From Nocardioides oceani (lineage in GTDB: Bacteria; Actinomycetota; Actinomycetes; Propionibacteriales; Nocardioidaceae): DNA of 64,000 bases. A program made the translations under genes and the position numbers. Positions within the stretch are counted from its first letter, which is position 1. Every line of letters starts with the position of its first letter. This document shows, piece after piece, positions 53,142 through 61,341 of this stretch. The notes beneath the pieces were generated by a model. The model was given only the letters and a program-made list of their open reading frames with translations. It did not search any database and was not told the origin of the DNA. Location of the stretch: NCBI RefSeq assembly GCF_030412965.1, contig NZ_JAUHJQ010000005.1, positions 227,405-291,404 of the forward strand, given 5' to 3'.

Positions 53142-53782
53142 CGCGTGTCCTCGTCGTCGCCAAGGCCCCGGTCCCGGGCCTGGTCAAGACCCGGTTGGCC
53201 CGGGACGTCGGACCGGAGGTGGCCGCCGAGGTCGCCGCCGCCTCCCTGCTCGACACCCTCGCCGCCTGCGCGGACGCGGTCGGCCCGCAGCGGTGCCACC
53301 TGTCGCTGGCCGGTGACCTCGACGACGCGGTGCACGGCGAGCGCATCCAGCGCAGGCTCGTCGACTGGTGGGTGACGCCCCAGGTCGGCGACGGCTTCGA
53401 CGAGCGGCTCGCCCACGCCCACGGCGAGGGGCCGGGTCCGGTCGTGCAGGTCGGGATGGACACGCCCCAGGTCACCGCCGACCTGCTGCTCGGCGTCACC
53501 GAGGCGCTGGGCACGACCGACGGCGTCCTGGGTCCGGCCGAGGACGGCGGCTGGTGGGTGCTCGGCCTCCGCGACCCCGCGGCCGCCCGGGCGCTCGTCG
53601 GCGTACCGATGTCCACGCCGACGACGTACGACGACACGCGGGCGGCCCTCGCCGGCGCCGGTGTCACGGTGGGGACCGCGCCGGTGCTGCGCGACGTCGA
53701 CACCCTGGCCGACGCCGAGGCGGTCGCCGCGGAGGTGCCGGACTCGCACTTCGCCCACACCTGGCGGGCGGTGGTCCGGTGA
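53138..53782 (+). CDS. DUF2064 / TIGR04282 family transferase
   Basis: The protein has 214 residues. It opens VLVVAKAPVPGLVKTRLARD, like a nucleotidyltransferase or glycosyltransferase with a GT-A fold, and has QVGMDTPQVTADLL and GPAEDGGWWVLGL. The family is called rSAM/selenodomain-associated transferase 1 or arsenosugar-biosynthesis glycosyltransferase. No radical-SAM partner is nearby here. It overlaps both neighbours by 4 bp. Biochemical role in this setting is unknown. Confidence 0.92.
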   Translation: MTRVLVVAKAPVPGLVKTRLARDVGPEVAAEVAAASLLDTLAACADAVGPQRCHLSLAGDLDDAVHGERIQRRLVDWWVTPQVGDGFDERLAHAHGEGPGPVVQVGMDTPQVTADLLLGVTEALGTTDGVLGPAEDGGWWVLGLRDPAAARALVGVPMSTPTTYDDTRAALAGAGVTVGTAPVLRDVDTLADAEAVAAEVPDSHFAHTWRAVVR

Positions 53783-54426
53783 CGCTCCCCGACGAGTCCT
53801 TCAGCACCGTCTTCTCCCACGCCCTGCGCGGCGAGCCGTGCGCCGTCGTCGGCCTGGCCGACGAGCCCGAGCCGCTGCCGGTGGCGTCCTGGAGCGGCGA
53901 GGCCGACGCCACCGACCTGGCGATCCTCGGGCACTGCGAGGGTCCGACCGTCGACATCGGGTGCGGCCCGGGCCGGATGGCCGCCGCGCTCGCCGGGCTG
54001 GGTCACGAGGTGCTCGGCGTCGACGTCGTCCACGAGGCCGTCGGCCAGACCCGCGAGCGCGGGGTGGCCGCCCTGCGTCGCGACGTCCTCGCCGACCGGC
54101 TGCCGGGGGAGGGGCGCTGGCGCACGGCGCTGCTCGCCGACGGCAACGTCGGGATCGGCGGTGACCCGCAGGCGCTCCTCGAGCGCGCCGCCGGGCTCCT
54201 GGAGCCGGGCGGCCGGGTGGTGGTCGAGCTCGCCGCGCCGGGCGTGGCGCACTCCTCGGGCTGGGCTCGGCTGCAGTGCGACGACACGCTCAGCCGGCCG
54301 TTCCGCTGGGCGGTGCTCGGCATGGACGACGTCGAACGGGTGGCAGCGGCCGCCGGCCTGGTGGTGCTGTCGAGCGCCGAGCACGACGGCCGGTGGGTCG
54401 CGGTCCTGAGCCCGCCGGGACCGTGA
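53779..54426 (+). CDS. Class I SAM-dependent methyltransferase
   Basis: The protein has 215 residues. The SAM motif is PTVDIGCGPGRMAAALAGLG followed by VLGVDVVHEAV. LLADGNVGIGGDP takes the place of the post-I catalytic loop, and LLEPGGRVVVELA is motif III. The N-terminus (SFSTVFSHALRGEPC) resembles ubiquinone-type methyltransferases acting on small molecules. GTG and stop both overlap neighbours by 4 bp, so it is strictly co-expressed with the transferases and the molybdoenzyme. Confidence 0.92.
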   Translation: MTLPDESFSTVFSHALRGEPCAVVGLADEPEPLPVASWSGEADATDLAILGHCEGPTVDIGCGPGRMAAALAGLGHEVLGVDVVHEAVGQTRERGVAALRRDVLADRLPGEGRWRTALLADGNVGIGGDPQALLERAAGLLEPGGRVVVELAAPGVAHSSGWARLQCDDTLSRPFRWAVLGMDDVERVAAAAGLVVLSSAEHDGRWVAVLSPPGP

Positions 54427-55553
54427 GAGCACCGGCGCCGGCGGACTTCACCTCGCGGCTGCACGGGCCGGCCCTCGCCGCCCGTGTCGGCCCGGCGCTC
54501 GGCGTCTGCTTCGCGGTCTGCTTCGTGACCGGCCTGCTCAGCCACTACGCCCAGCAGCCCTCGCAGCCGGTCCCGTTCCCGACCAGCCCGGCCTGGGGTT
54601 ACCGGTTCACCCAGGGTCTGCACGTGGTGACCGGCACCGTGGCGGTGCCGCTGCTGCTCGTGAAGCTCTGGACGGTCTACCCCCGCCTCTTCCACCGTCC
54701 TCCCCGCGGACTGGGCCGGCTCCTGGTCACCGCGCTCGAGCGGCTCTCGGTCCTCGTGCTCGTCGCTTCGGCGGTGTTCATGCTGGCGACGGGGCTGGCC
54801 AACTCCGCGCAGTGGTACCCGTGGTCGTTCTCCTTCCGCACCACCCACTACGCCGTGGCGTGGGTCGCGGTGGGGTCGCTCGTGCTGCACGTCGCGGTCA
54901 AGCTCGCGGTCGTCCGCGCCGAGCTCGGCCGGCCGCTGGAGCACGAGGAGCGTGCGTCGGTGCTGTCGCGGCGGGGGCTGCTGCGGACGACCTGGCTGGC
55001 CGCCGGGGTCGCGGCGCTGGCCACCGCCGGGTCGGCCGTCCCGTGGCTGCGGGACGTCTCGGTGCTGGGTGTCCGCTCGGGCGACGGGCCCCAGGACCTG
55101 CCGGTCAACAAGTCGGCCGTCGCCGCCGGCGTCACCGCGACCGCCACCGCCCCCGACTGGGCGCTGACCGTCCGGCACGGCGACCGCTCGGCCCGGCTCA
55201 CCCGCGAGGACCTGCTCGCCCTCGAGCAGCGCACCGAGGAGCTCCCGATCGCCTGCGTCGAGGGTTGGAGCGCCTCCGGAACCTGGACCGGCGTGCGGGT
55301 GCGCGACCTGCTGGACCTGGTCGACGCGCCGCGGGGGAGCGAGGTGGTGGTCCGCTCCCTGCAGGAGTCCGGGCCCTACCGCACGACCGTCCTGCAGGCG
55401 GGCTTCGCCGAGGACGACCGCACGCTGGTGGCCCTCGCGCTCGACGGCGAGCCGCTGGCGCTCGACCACGGCTTCCCCGCGCGGCTCATCGCCCCCAACA
55501 GGCCCGGCGTGCTGCAGACCAAGTGGCTCGACCGGTTGGAGGTGGCGACGTGA
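54423..55553 (+). CDS. Membrane-anchored molybdopterin oxidoreductase (sulfite-oxidase fold)
   Basis: The protein has 376 residues. The first ~215 residues contain four or five membrane helices with His residues placed like haem ligands of cytochrome b561-type domains (GLLSHYAQQ, GLHVVTG, TTHYAVAW, LVLHVAVKL). The rest is a soluble sulfite-oxidase/MsrP-type molybdopterin domain with the ligand Cys in PIACVEGWSASG and the GFPARLIAPNRPG motif. It thus fuses the membrane electron carrier and the catalytic part. It probably reduces or oxidises a periplasmic-side substrate, which may be the operon's product. Confidence 0.9.
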   Translation: MRAPAPADFTSRLHGPALAARVGPALGVCFAVCFVTGLLSHYAQQPSQPVPFPTSPAWGYRFTQGLHVVTGTVAVPLLLVKLWTVYPRLFHRPPRGLGRLLVTALERLSVLVLVASAVFMLATGLANSAQWYPWSFSFRTTHYAVAWVAVGSLVLHVAVKLAVVRAELGRPLEHEERASVLSRRGLLRTTWLAAGVAALATAGSAVPWLRDVSVLGVRSGDGPQDLPVNKSAVAAGVTATATAPDWALTVRHGDRSARLTREDLLALEQRTEELPIACVEGWSASGTWTGVRVRDLLDLVDAPRGSEVVVRSLQESGPYRTTVLQAGFAEDDRTLVALALDGEPLALDHGFPARLIAPNRPGVLQTKWLDRLEVAT

Positions 55554-56029
55554 CCGCCGGCCGGGCCGGCCGGCCTGGGCTGGTCGGACGGGTCGGGCTG
55601 GGCGCGCTGGGCGTCGGCCTGACGGCGTACGGCGCGTGGCTGCTGGTCTCGCGCGAGGCCGACCTCCTCGACGCGGCCGCGTGGCTGGTGGGCGGGGCGG
55701 TCCTGCACGACGCCGTGCTCGTGCCGGCGGTGCTGCTCCTCGGCCTGGTCGCCAGCCGGTGGCTGCCCTGGCCCGCCCGGGCGCCGGCGGCGGTCGGCCT
55801 GGTGGTGCTGGGCTCGGTGACGCTGCTCGCGGTGCCGGTGCTCGGCCGGTTCGGGGCGCGGGAGGACAACCCGACGCTGCTGGACCGCGACTACACCGCG
55901 GGCTGGCTGGTCCTGGCGGGCCTGGTGGCGGTGGCGGTGGTCGTCGGCACGATCGTGCGGACCCGGCGAGACCGGCGTGCCCGGCGAGACCGGCGTGTCG
56001 GGGTGGGATCGAACACCTGTTCGGGCTAG
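55550..56029 (+). CDS. Small membrane protein, last gene of the glycosyltransferase operon
   Basis: The protein has 159 residues with four predicted membrane helices (VGLGALGVGLTAYGAWLLV; LHDAVLVPAVLLLGLVA; VGLVVLGSVTLLAVPVLG; AGWLVLAGLVAVAVVVGTI) and a basic tail RTRRDRRARRDRR. I recognise no family. It overlaps the molybdoenzyme gene by 4 bp and may be its membrane partner. The LexA box and -10 element of recA lie inside and at the end of its coding sequence. Confidence 0.75.
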   Translation: MTAGRAGRPGLVGRVGLGALGVGLTAYGAWLLVSREADLLDAAAWLVGGAVLHDAVLVPAVLLLGLVASRWLPWPARAPAAVGLVVLGSVTLLAVPVLGRFGAREDNPTLLDRDYTAGWLVLAGLVAVAVVVGTIVRTRRDRRARRDRRVGVGSNTCSG

Positions 56030-56032
56030 ATT
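56009..56032 (+). promoter_or_regulatory. LexA (SOS) box and -10 element of recA
   Basis: TCGAACACCTGTTCGG (56009-56024) matches the actinobacterial LexA box TCGAAC-N4-GTTCGA at 11 of 12 positions. TAGATT (56027-56032) follows directly as a -10, so bound LexA would cover the -35 region. The leader to the ATG is about 120 bases. Confidence 0.85.
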
Positions 56033-56092
56033 GCCTCCACAGGCACGACGTGGAGCGAGGTCGTCCACAGCAGTCGGCACGCTGACCAGGCG

Positions 56093-56115
56093 TTGTCGGT
56101 GGCTCGCTCTAGCGT
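56093..56115 (+). promoter_or_regulatory. PafBC-type (RecA-NDp) promoter of recA
   Basis: TTGTCGGTG (56093-56101), eight bases, then TAGCGT (56110-56115) match the mycobacterial PafBC motif TTGTCRGTG-N8-TANNNT at every specified position. This would give LexA-independent damage induction. Transcription would start about at the in-frame GTG at 56123. Confidence 0.85.
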
Positions 56116-56158
56116 CGGAGACGTGCCTGCAACCCGACGAGAGACGAGGAAGACCCCC

Positions 56159-57211
<1,053 letters not shown>

Positions 57212-57232
57212 GCGGGACGCTGAGGAGGGCTC

Positions 57233-58048
57233 GTGCCCGACTTCTCTGACGACCGGCCACCGCCGTCGTGGCTCGGTGACGTCTCCGACGGGGTGGACGC
57301 GTGGACCCGACGCGCGTCCGCCCCGGAGCAGGGCCCCCGGTCGGTCGAGGCGCGGTCGGCCGAGGCGCGGTCGGCTGACTCGCAGTCGGTGGAGGGGGTC
57401 GCGCAGCGACCGTCTCGACACCGCTCGGAGGGGCGCAGCCAGCCGCGCGGAGCCCGGCGCGGCCGCGGCCGTCGCGAACCGTCGGCCCCGCCGCCCGAGG
57501 ACGCGGTCGCGGCCGGCCCCCCGGCCGACCCGGAGGCCGTGGCACGCAAGATCCTGCTCGACCAGCTGACCGGCCAGGCCCGCTCGCGCCAGCAGCTGGC
57601 CGACAAGCTCGAGGCCAAGGAGGTGCCGGCGGACCTCGCGGCGCGTCTGCTCGACCGGTTCGAGGAGGTCGGGCTGATCGACGACGAGGCGTTCGCCCGG
57701 TCGTGGATCGCCAGCCGCGGTGCCGCCGGCAGCACCGGGGGAGGCAAGCTGCTCGCCAAGCGTGCCCTCGCGCAGGAGCTGCGCCGCAAGGGCGTCGCCG
57801 ACGAGGTCGCCCGCGAGGCCCTGGACGAGATAGACCCGGCCGAGGAGGAGGAGGCGGCGCGGGCGCTGGTGCGCCGCAAGCTCCGCTCGCTGGCCCGCGT
57901 CGACGACGCCACCGCGACCCGGCGGCTGGTGGGGATGCTCGCCCGCAAGGGGTACGGCGGCGGGGTGGCCTTCGCGGTCGTCCGCGACGAGCTGGCGCGC
58001 GCCGGCCGCGACGAGCCGGACGGGCCGGACGAGGCGGACCTCGACTGA
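57233..58048 (+). CDS. recX: Regulatory protein RecX
   Basis: The protein has 271 residues. The three-helix RecX repeats occupy about residues 100-260 (LLDQLTGQARSRQQLADKLE; GLIDDEAFARSWIASR; VRRKLRSLARVDDATATRRL). RecX binds along RecA filaments and limits their activity. The first ~95 residues are a low-complexity, basic and Ser/Ala/Glu-rich extension (EARSAEARSADSQSVE), unusual compared with the ~170-residue core. GTG follows GAGGAGGG. Position after recA confirms identity. Confidence 0.94.
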   Translation: MPDFSDDRPPPSWLGDVSDGVDAWTRRASAPEQGPRSVEARSAEARSADSQSVEGVAQRPSRHRSEGRSQPRGARRGRGRREPSAPPPEDAVAAGPPADPEAVARKILLDQLTGQARSRQQLADKLEAKEVPADLAARLLDRFEEVGLIDDEAFARSWIASRGAAGSTGGGKLLAKRALAQELRRKGVADEVAREALDEIDPAEEEEAARALVRRKLRSLARVDDATATRRLVGMLARKGYGGGVAFAVVRDELARAGRDEPDGPDEADLD

Positions 58049-58069
58049 CCCGCCCGCCCGTGGGCCGTG

Positions 58070-58075
58070 CAGAAT
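58070..58075 (+). promoter_or_regulatory. -10 element CAGAAT, leaderless phosphoribosyltransferase promoter
   Basis: CAGAAT is followed by seven bases and GTG at 58083, favouring that start over the ATG at 58074, which overlaps the hexamer. Confidence 0.4.
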
Positions 58076-58082
58076 GCAGGGC

Positions 58083-58583
58083 GTGGCAGACGAGCGCGAG
58101 CGCGAGGTCCTGACCTACGAGCTGTTCGGCACCGCGGTGCGCGAGCTGGCCCACCAGGTCGTCGACGACGGGTACGAGCCGGACCTGGTCCTCTCGATCG
58201 CCCGGGGCGGGCTGGGCCTCGGCATGGGCCTGGGCTACGCGCTGGACGTGAAGAACCTCTCCGCGATCAACGTGGAGTTCTACACCGGCGTCGACACCCG
58301 GCTCGAGATGCCGGTGATGCTCCCGCCCACGCCGGAGGCGGTCGACCTGTCCGGGCTCAAGGTGCTCATCGCCGACGACGTCGCCGACACCGGCAAGACG
58401 CTTCGCGTGGTGCAGGAGTTCTGCGCCGACCACGTCCTGGAGGCCCGGTCGGTCGTCATCTACGAGAAGCCGTGGACGGTCGTGAACCCCGAGTACGTCT
58501 GGCGGCGCACCGACCGCTGGATCGACTTCCCGTGGTCCTCCCAGCCGCCGCTGGTCACCCGCGACCGCGGCGTCGCGCACTGA
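58083..58583 (+). CDS. Phosphoribosyltransferase-fold protein
   Basis: The protein has 166 residues. The PRPP-binding motif is KVLIADDVADTGKTLRVVQE, and the pyrophosphate loop region is LVLSIARGGLGLGMGLG. The shape matches the hypoxanthine/xanthine-type small phosphoribosyltransferases seen downstream of recX in actinobacteria. The substrate base cannot be read from sequence. The hood region with PWSSQPPLVTRDRGVAH is at the C-terminus. Confidence 0.9.
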   Translation: MADEREREVLTYELFGTAVRELAHQVVDDGYEPDLVLSIARGGLGLGMGLGYALDVKNLSAINVEFYTGVDTRLEMPVMLPPTPEAVDLSGLKVLIADDVADTGKTLRVVQEFCADHVLEARSVVIYEKPWTVVNPEYVWRRTDRWIDFPWSSQPPLVTRDRGVAH

Positions 58584-58634
58584 CCGGACCTCGCAGGAGC
58601 ACAGCAGGACGGCGGCCCGGGACGACGAACGGGC

Positions 58635-58665
58635 CAGGCGGACCGGCTCGGGAGCCGGTCGCCTG
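58635..58665. terminator. Hairpin between convergent genes
   Basis: CAGGCGGACCGGCTC pairs with GAGCCGGTCGCCTG with one bulged base around GG. It lies between the phosphoribosyltransferase gene and the opposing secreted-protein gene. Confidence 0.65.
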
Positions 58666-58685
58666 ACCCGTCGGGTGTGCCCCGC

Positions 58686-59387
58686 TCAGTAGCGGTACGT
58701 CGTGCCCTTGACGGTCGAGGCGACGAAGCCCTTGCTGCCACGGAAGGTGATCTTCCAGTGGAACTTCGTGCCGCTGCGGCCAGGCGCCGGCAGCACCACG
58801 CGGAAGCGGCCCTGGGCGTCCGATGCGGCCGTGCGGTACTTCTTCCACGTCTTGCCGACCTTCTTCGCGACGAGGATCTTGACCTTCGCCTTCGGGCTCA
58901 GCTTGCCCTCGAAGCCGGTCTTGCGGCCGCTGATGCCGGTGATCTCCAGGTCGCGCTGCGCCTTGGTCGCCGCCTGCGCCGACGACGGGGCGTACGTCGC
59001 GTTGCCGGCGTACAGCACGCGGTAGGTCGCGCTGCCGACGATGTCGAGGGTCTCGTAGAGGTAGGCGTCGCCCGGGTTGGAACGGGCGACCGTCGTCCAG
59101 GCGTCCTTGCCCTGGAGCTGGCGCTGGACGGTGATGTCGCCGTCGTAGACCTGCTGGCCGTTGGCGTCGGCGACGTTGATCGACAAGGAGATGGAGTCGC
59201 GCTTGTAGACGGGGGCGCCCGGGATGGAGGAGTAGTCGTTGACGTGGAACCACGGGCGGTCCTCGGACCCGCTGACGATCTGCGTGGCGGTCGCGGCGGC
59301 GGCGGGGGCGGCGGTGGCGACCACGGCGGCGGCGGGAGCGATCAGGCCGGTGGTGAGGAGAGCGGCGAGGAGGCGGCGTACGCGCAA
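58686..59387 (-). CDS. Secreted protein with Ig-like beta domains
   Basis: The protein has 233 residues. A signal peptide (about 1-33, ending APAAAATA) is followed by two beta-sandwich regions: SINVADANGQQVYDGDITVQ and a lysine-rich C-terminal domain (KAKVKILVAKKVGKTWKKYR ... ITFRGSKGFVASTVKG). The C-terminal domain resembles those closing the secreted nucleotidase and nuclease of this window. There is no enzyme motif. The start appears to be TTG at 59387 with AGGA upstream, because no ATG or GTG precedes the signal peptide. It may be a wall-binding structural protein. Confidence 0.78.
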   Translation of the reverse strand: MRVRRLLAALLTTGLIAPAAAVVATAAPAAAATATQIVSGSEDRPWFHVNDYSSIPGAPVYKRDSISLSINVADANGQQVYDGDITVQRQLQGKDAWTTVARSNPGDAYLYETLDIVGSATYRVLYAGNATYAPSSAQAATKAQRDLEITGISGRKTGFEGKLSPKAKVKILVAKKVGKTWKKYRTAASDAQGRFRVVLPAPGRSGTKFHWKITFRGSKGFVASTVKGTTYRY

Positions 59388-59513
59388 GGGGGTTGTCCTG
59401 TTCTGTTCTTCGTCGGTCGTGTGCAGCGTCCCGAGCCGCTCGCCCCTCCTACCTCCGCGCAACGGCCCGCAAACCCCACGCGCCCGCCTCGTCACACCAG
59501 CCCCGTGGTGGTC

Positions 59514-59519
59514 TAGGCT
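59514..59519 (+). promoter_or_regulatory. -10 element TAGGCT, leaderless promoter of the HipA-like/DUF3037 pair
   Basis: TAGGCT is followed by six bases and the GTG start. Confidence 0.5.
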
Positions 59520-59525
59520 GCGGCG

Positions 59526-60314
59526 GTGCTGCCCGTGGTTCCGGTGACCCGCTACGTCACGCCGCTGCGTGAGGGCGGGAGCCTGCCGGGGATCGTGGAG
59601 GCCGAGGACCTCGGCACCTACGTCATCAAGTTCCGCGGCGCCGGCCAGGGCGTCCGCGTGCTCGTCGCCGAGGTCGTCGTCGCCGAGATCGCCCGGCGGA
59701 TCGGCCTGCGCACCCCCCGCCTGGTCGTGCTCGACCTCGACTCCGAGATCGCGCGCTACGAGGCCGACGAGGAGGTCCAGGACCTGCTCGTGGCCAGCGT
59801 CGGGCTGAACCTCGGCGTCGACTTCCTGCCCGGCTCGTTCGGCTTCGACGGCGAGGTCGGCGGTGCCGGGGCGGACGTCGCGGCGAAGGTGCTGTGGCTC
59901 GACGCGTTCTGCGCCAACGTCGACCGCAGCTGGCGCAACCCCAACCTGCTGGTCTGGCACGGCGACCTCTGGGTCATCGACCACGGCGCCTCGCTCTACT
60001 TCCACCACGGCTGGCCCGGTGGCGCGCTGGAGAAGGAGGGCGCCGCGGAGCGGTTCGCCGCCCAGCCGTGGCGGATGGACGACCACGTCCTGGCCGCCCA
60101 CGCCGGTGGGCTCCCGGCCGCCGACGCGGAGGTGCGCGACCTGCTCGGCCCGGGCGACCTGCCCGAGGTGCTTGCGCTCGTCCCCGACGCCTGGCTCGAG
60201 GCGGTCCCGGGCGCGCAGTCCCCGGACGAGGTGCGGGCGGCGTACGTCGCCTTCCTCACCGCCCGGCTCGCCACCCGCTCCTGGCTCCCCCTCGCCGGCG
60301 GAGGTGCCCGATGA
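59526..60314 (+). CDS. HipA-like kinase-fold protein
   Basis: The protein has 262 residues. The N-terminal lobe has GTYVIKFRGAGQGVRVLVAE, with the Lys expected to hold ATP, then WLDAFCANVDRSWRNPNLL, the catalytic-loop-like D..(W)RNPN, and WVIDHGASLYFHH in place of DFG. This matches the short HipA-family (HipA_2) kinases, which lack the N-subdomain of the E. coli persistence toxin and a HipB partner. Its stop overlaps the DUF3037 gene (ATGA). Target is unknown; a role as a stand-alone protein or small-molecule kinase is inference. Confidence 0.85.
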   Translation: MLPVVPVTRYVTPLREGGSLPGIVEAEDLGTYVIKFRGAGQGVRVLVAEVVVAEIARRIGLRTPRLVVLDLDSEIARYEADEEVQDLLVASVGLNLGVDFLPGSFGFDGEVGGAGADVAAKVLWLDAFCANVDRSWRNPNLLVWHGDLWVIDHGASLYFHHGWPGGALEKEGAAERFAAQPWRMDDHVLAAHAGGLPAADAEVRDLLGPGDLPEVLALVPDAWLEAVPGAQSPDEVRAAYVAFLTARLATRSWLPLAGGGAR

Positions 60315-60691
60315 GCCGGCTCGCCTACCAGTACGTCGTGCTCCGCTGCGTCCCGCGCGTGGACCGCGAGGAGTTCCTCAACGTCGGTGTCGTCGTCTAC
60401 TGCCAGGCCGCCGACTACCTCCAGGTCGGCTGGCAGGTCGACGACACCCGGCTCCGTGCGCTCGACCCGCGGCTCGACGTCGACCAGGTGCGCGACGCGC
60501 TCCGCTTCGTGGAGGGCGTCTGCGCGGGGGACGACCGCGGCGGCGCGGCGGCCGGGCACCCGATCGGCCAGCGCTTCGGCTTCCTCAAGGCGCCCAAGAG
60601 CACGGTGATCCAGCCCGGCCCGGTGCACGGCGGGGTCACCGCCGATCCCGCCGACCAGCTGCGGCACCTGCTCGGCTGCCTCGTCGGCTGA
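60311..60691 (+). CDS. DUF3037 family protein, partner of HipA-like kinase
   Basis: The protein has 126 residues. It begins YQYVVLRCVPRVDREEFLNV and continues GVVVYCQAADYLQVGW, the DUF3037 signature. The family commonly sits next to HipA-like kinases. No catalytic motif is evident. The overlap with the kinase gene suggests a fixed-ratio partner. It is followed directly by three 15-bp tandem repeats. Confidence 0.88.
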   Translation: MSRLAYQYVVLRCVPRVDREEFLNVGVVVYCQAADYLQVGWQVDDTRLRALDPRLDVDQVRDALRFVEGVCAGDDRGGAAAGHPIGQRFGFLKAPKSTVIQPGPVHGGVTADPADQLRHLLGCLVG

Positions 60692-60735
60692 CGCCGAGCG
60701 AGCAGGCGCCGAGCGAGCAGGCGCCGAGCGGGCAG
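60691..60735. repeat. Three 15-bp tandem repeats GCGCCGAGCGAGCAG
   Basis: Units 60691-60705, 60706-60720 and 60721-60735 differ at one position each. They start at the last base of the DUF3037 stop codon and end 57 bases before the next gene. Confidence 0.85.
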
Positions 60736-60792
60736 GCGCCGGCCGGCCCGTCGGTGCTTCCCCGGGCGGGTCGCGCGTGGGAGGGTGCGAGC

Positions 60793-61323
60793 GTGCTCAG
60801 GACCCTCGCCGCGGCCACCGCGACCACCGCCCTGCTCGCCCTCGCCGCGAGCCCCGCCCACGCCGCGACGCTCAGGCTCGACGATCCCGAGGGGGACGCC
60901 GGGGGCGCGAAGCGGCTCGACGTCGTCGGCGTCACGATCCGCAACGACGACGACCGCGTCGTCGTCCGGGTCGCCTTCGCCGAGGAGCGGAACGGTGACC
61001 TGATCGTCAGCATCGACCCGCGCGGTGCCCGCGGCCTGCGCCTGGTCGCCGAGAAGCGCGGTGAGCCGGGGGGCGACGGCGCCATCGGCCAGCAGGTGCT
61101 GCCCGGCGCGTTCACCGACACCACGACGGGGCCGAGCCCGGTGACCTGCGACAGCTACCGGCTCACCTGGGCCGGGGACGTGGCCCGCATGGTCATGCCC
61201 TCGGACTGCCTCCACGACGGCGACTACGGCGCGATCCGCGTGGCGGTGCTGACCGAGAACGGTGCGGACTCCGACTACGCGCCCGGCGAGCAGGGCGCGA
61301 CCCGCTGGATCGCCCGCGGCTGA
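60793..61323 (+). CDS. Small secreted protein, unknown
   Basis: The protein has 176 residues. Signal peptide 1-24 (LRTLAAATATTALLALAASP, cleavage after AHA) is followed by a beta-rich domain beginning RLDDPEGDAGGAKRLDVVGV. Two cysteines (VTCDS, SDCLHDG) could form a disulphide. The D-P-x-G-D-x-x-x start is common in uncharacterised actinobacterial secreted proteins. The GTG has GGGAGGG eight bases upstream. Function unknown. Confidence 0.8.
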   Translation: MLRTLAAATATTALLALAASPAHAATLRLDDPEGDAGGAKRLDVVGVTIRNDDDRVVVRVAFAEERNGDLIVSIDPRGARGLRLVAEKRGEPGGDGAIGQQVLPGAFTDTTTGPSPVTCDSYRLTWAGDVARMVMPSDCLHDGDYGAIRVAVLTENGADSDYAPGEQGATRWIARG

Positions 61324-61341
61324 CCCGCCCGCGGCCGGGCC

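Noticed and set aside
60691..60735. Tandem repeats as a CRISPR array
   Set aside because: The units are contiguous 15-mers without spacers, and no cas gene is near.
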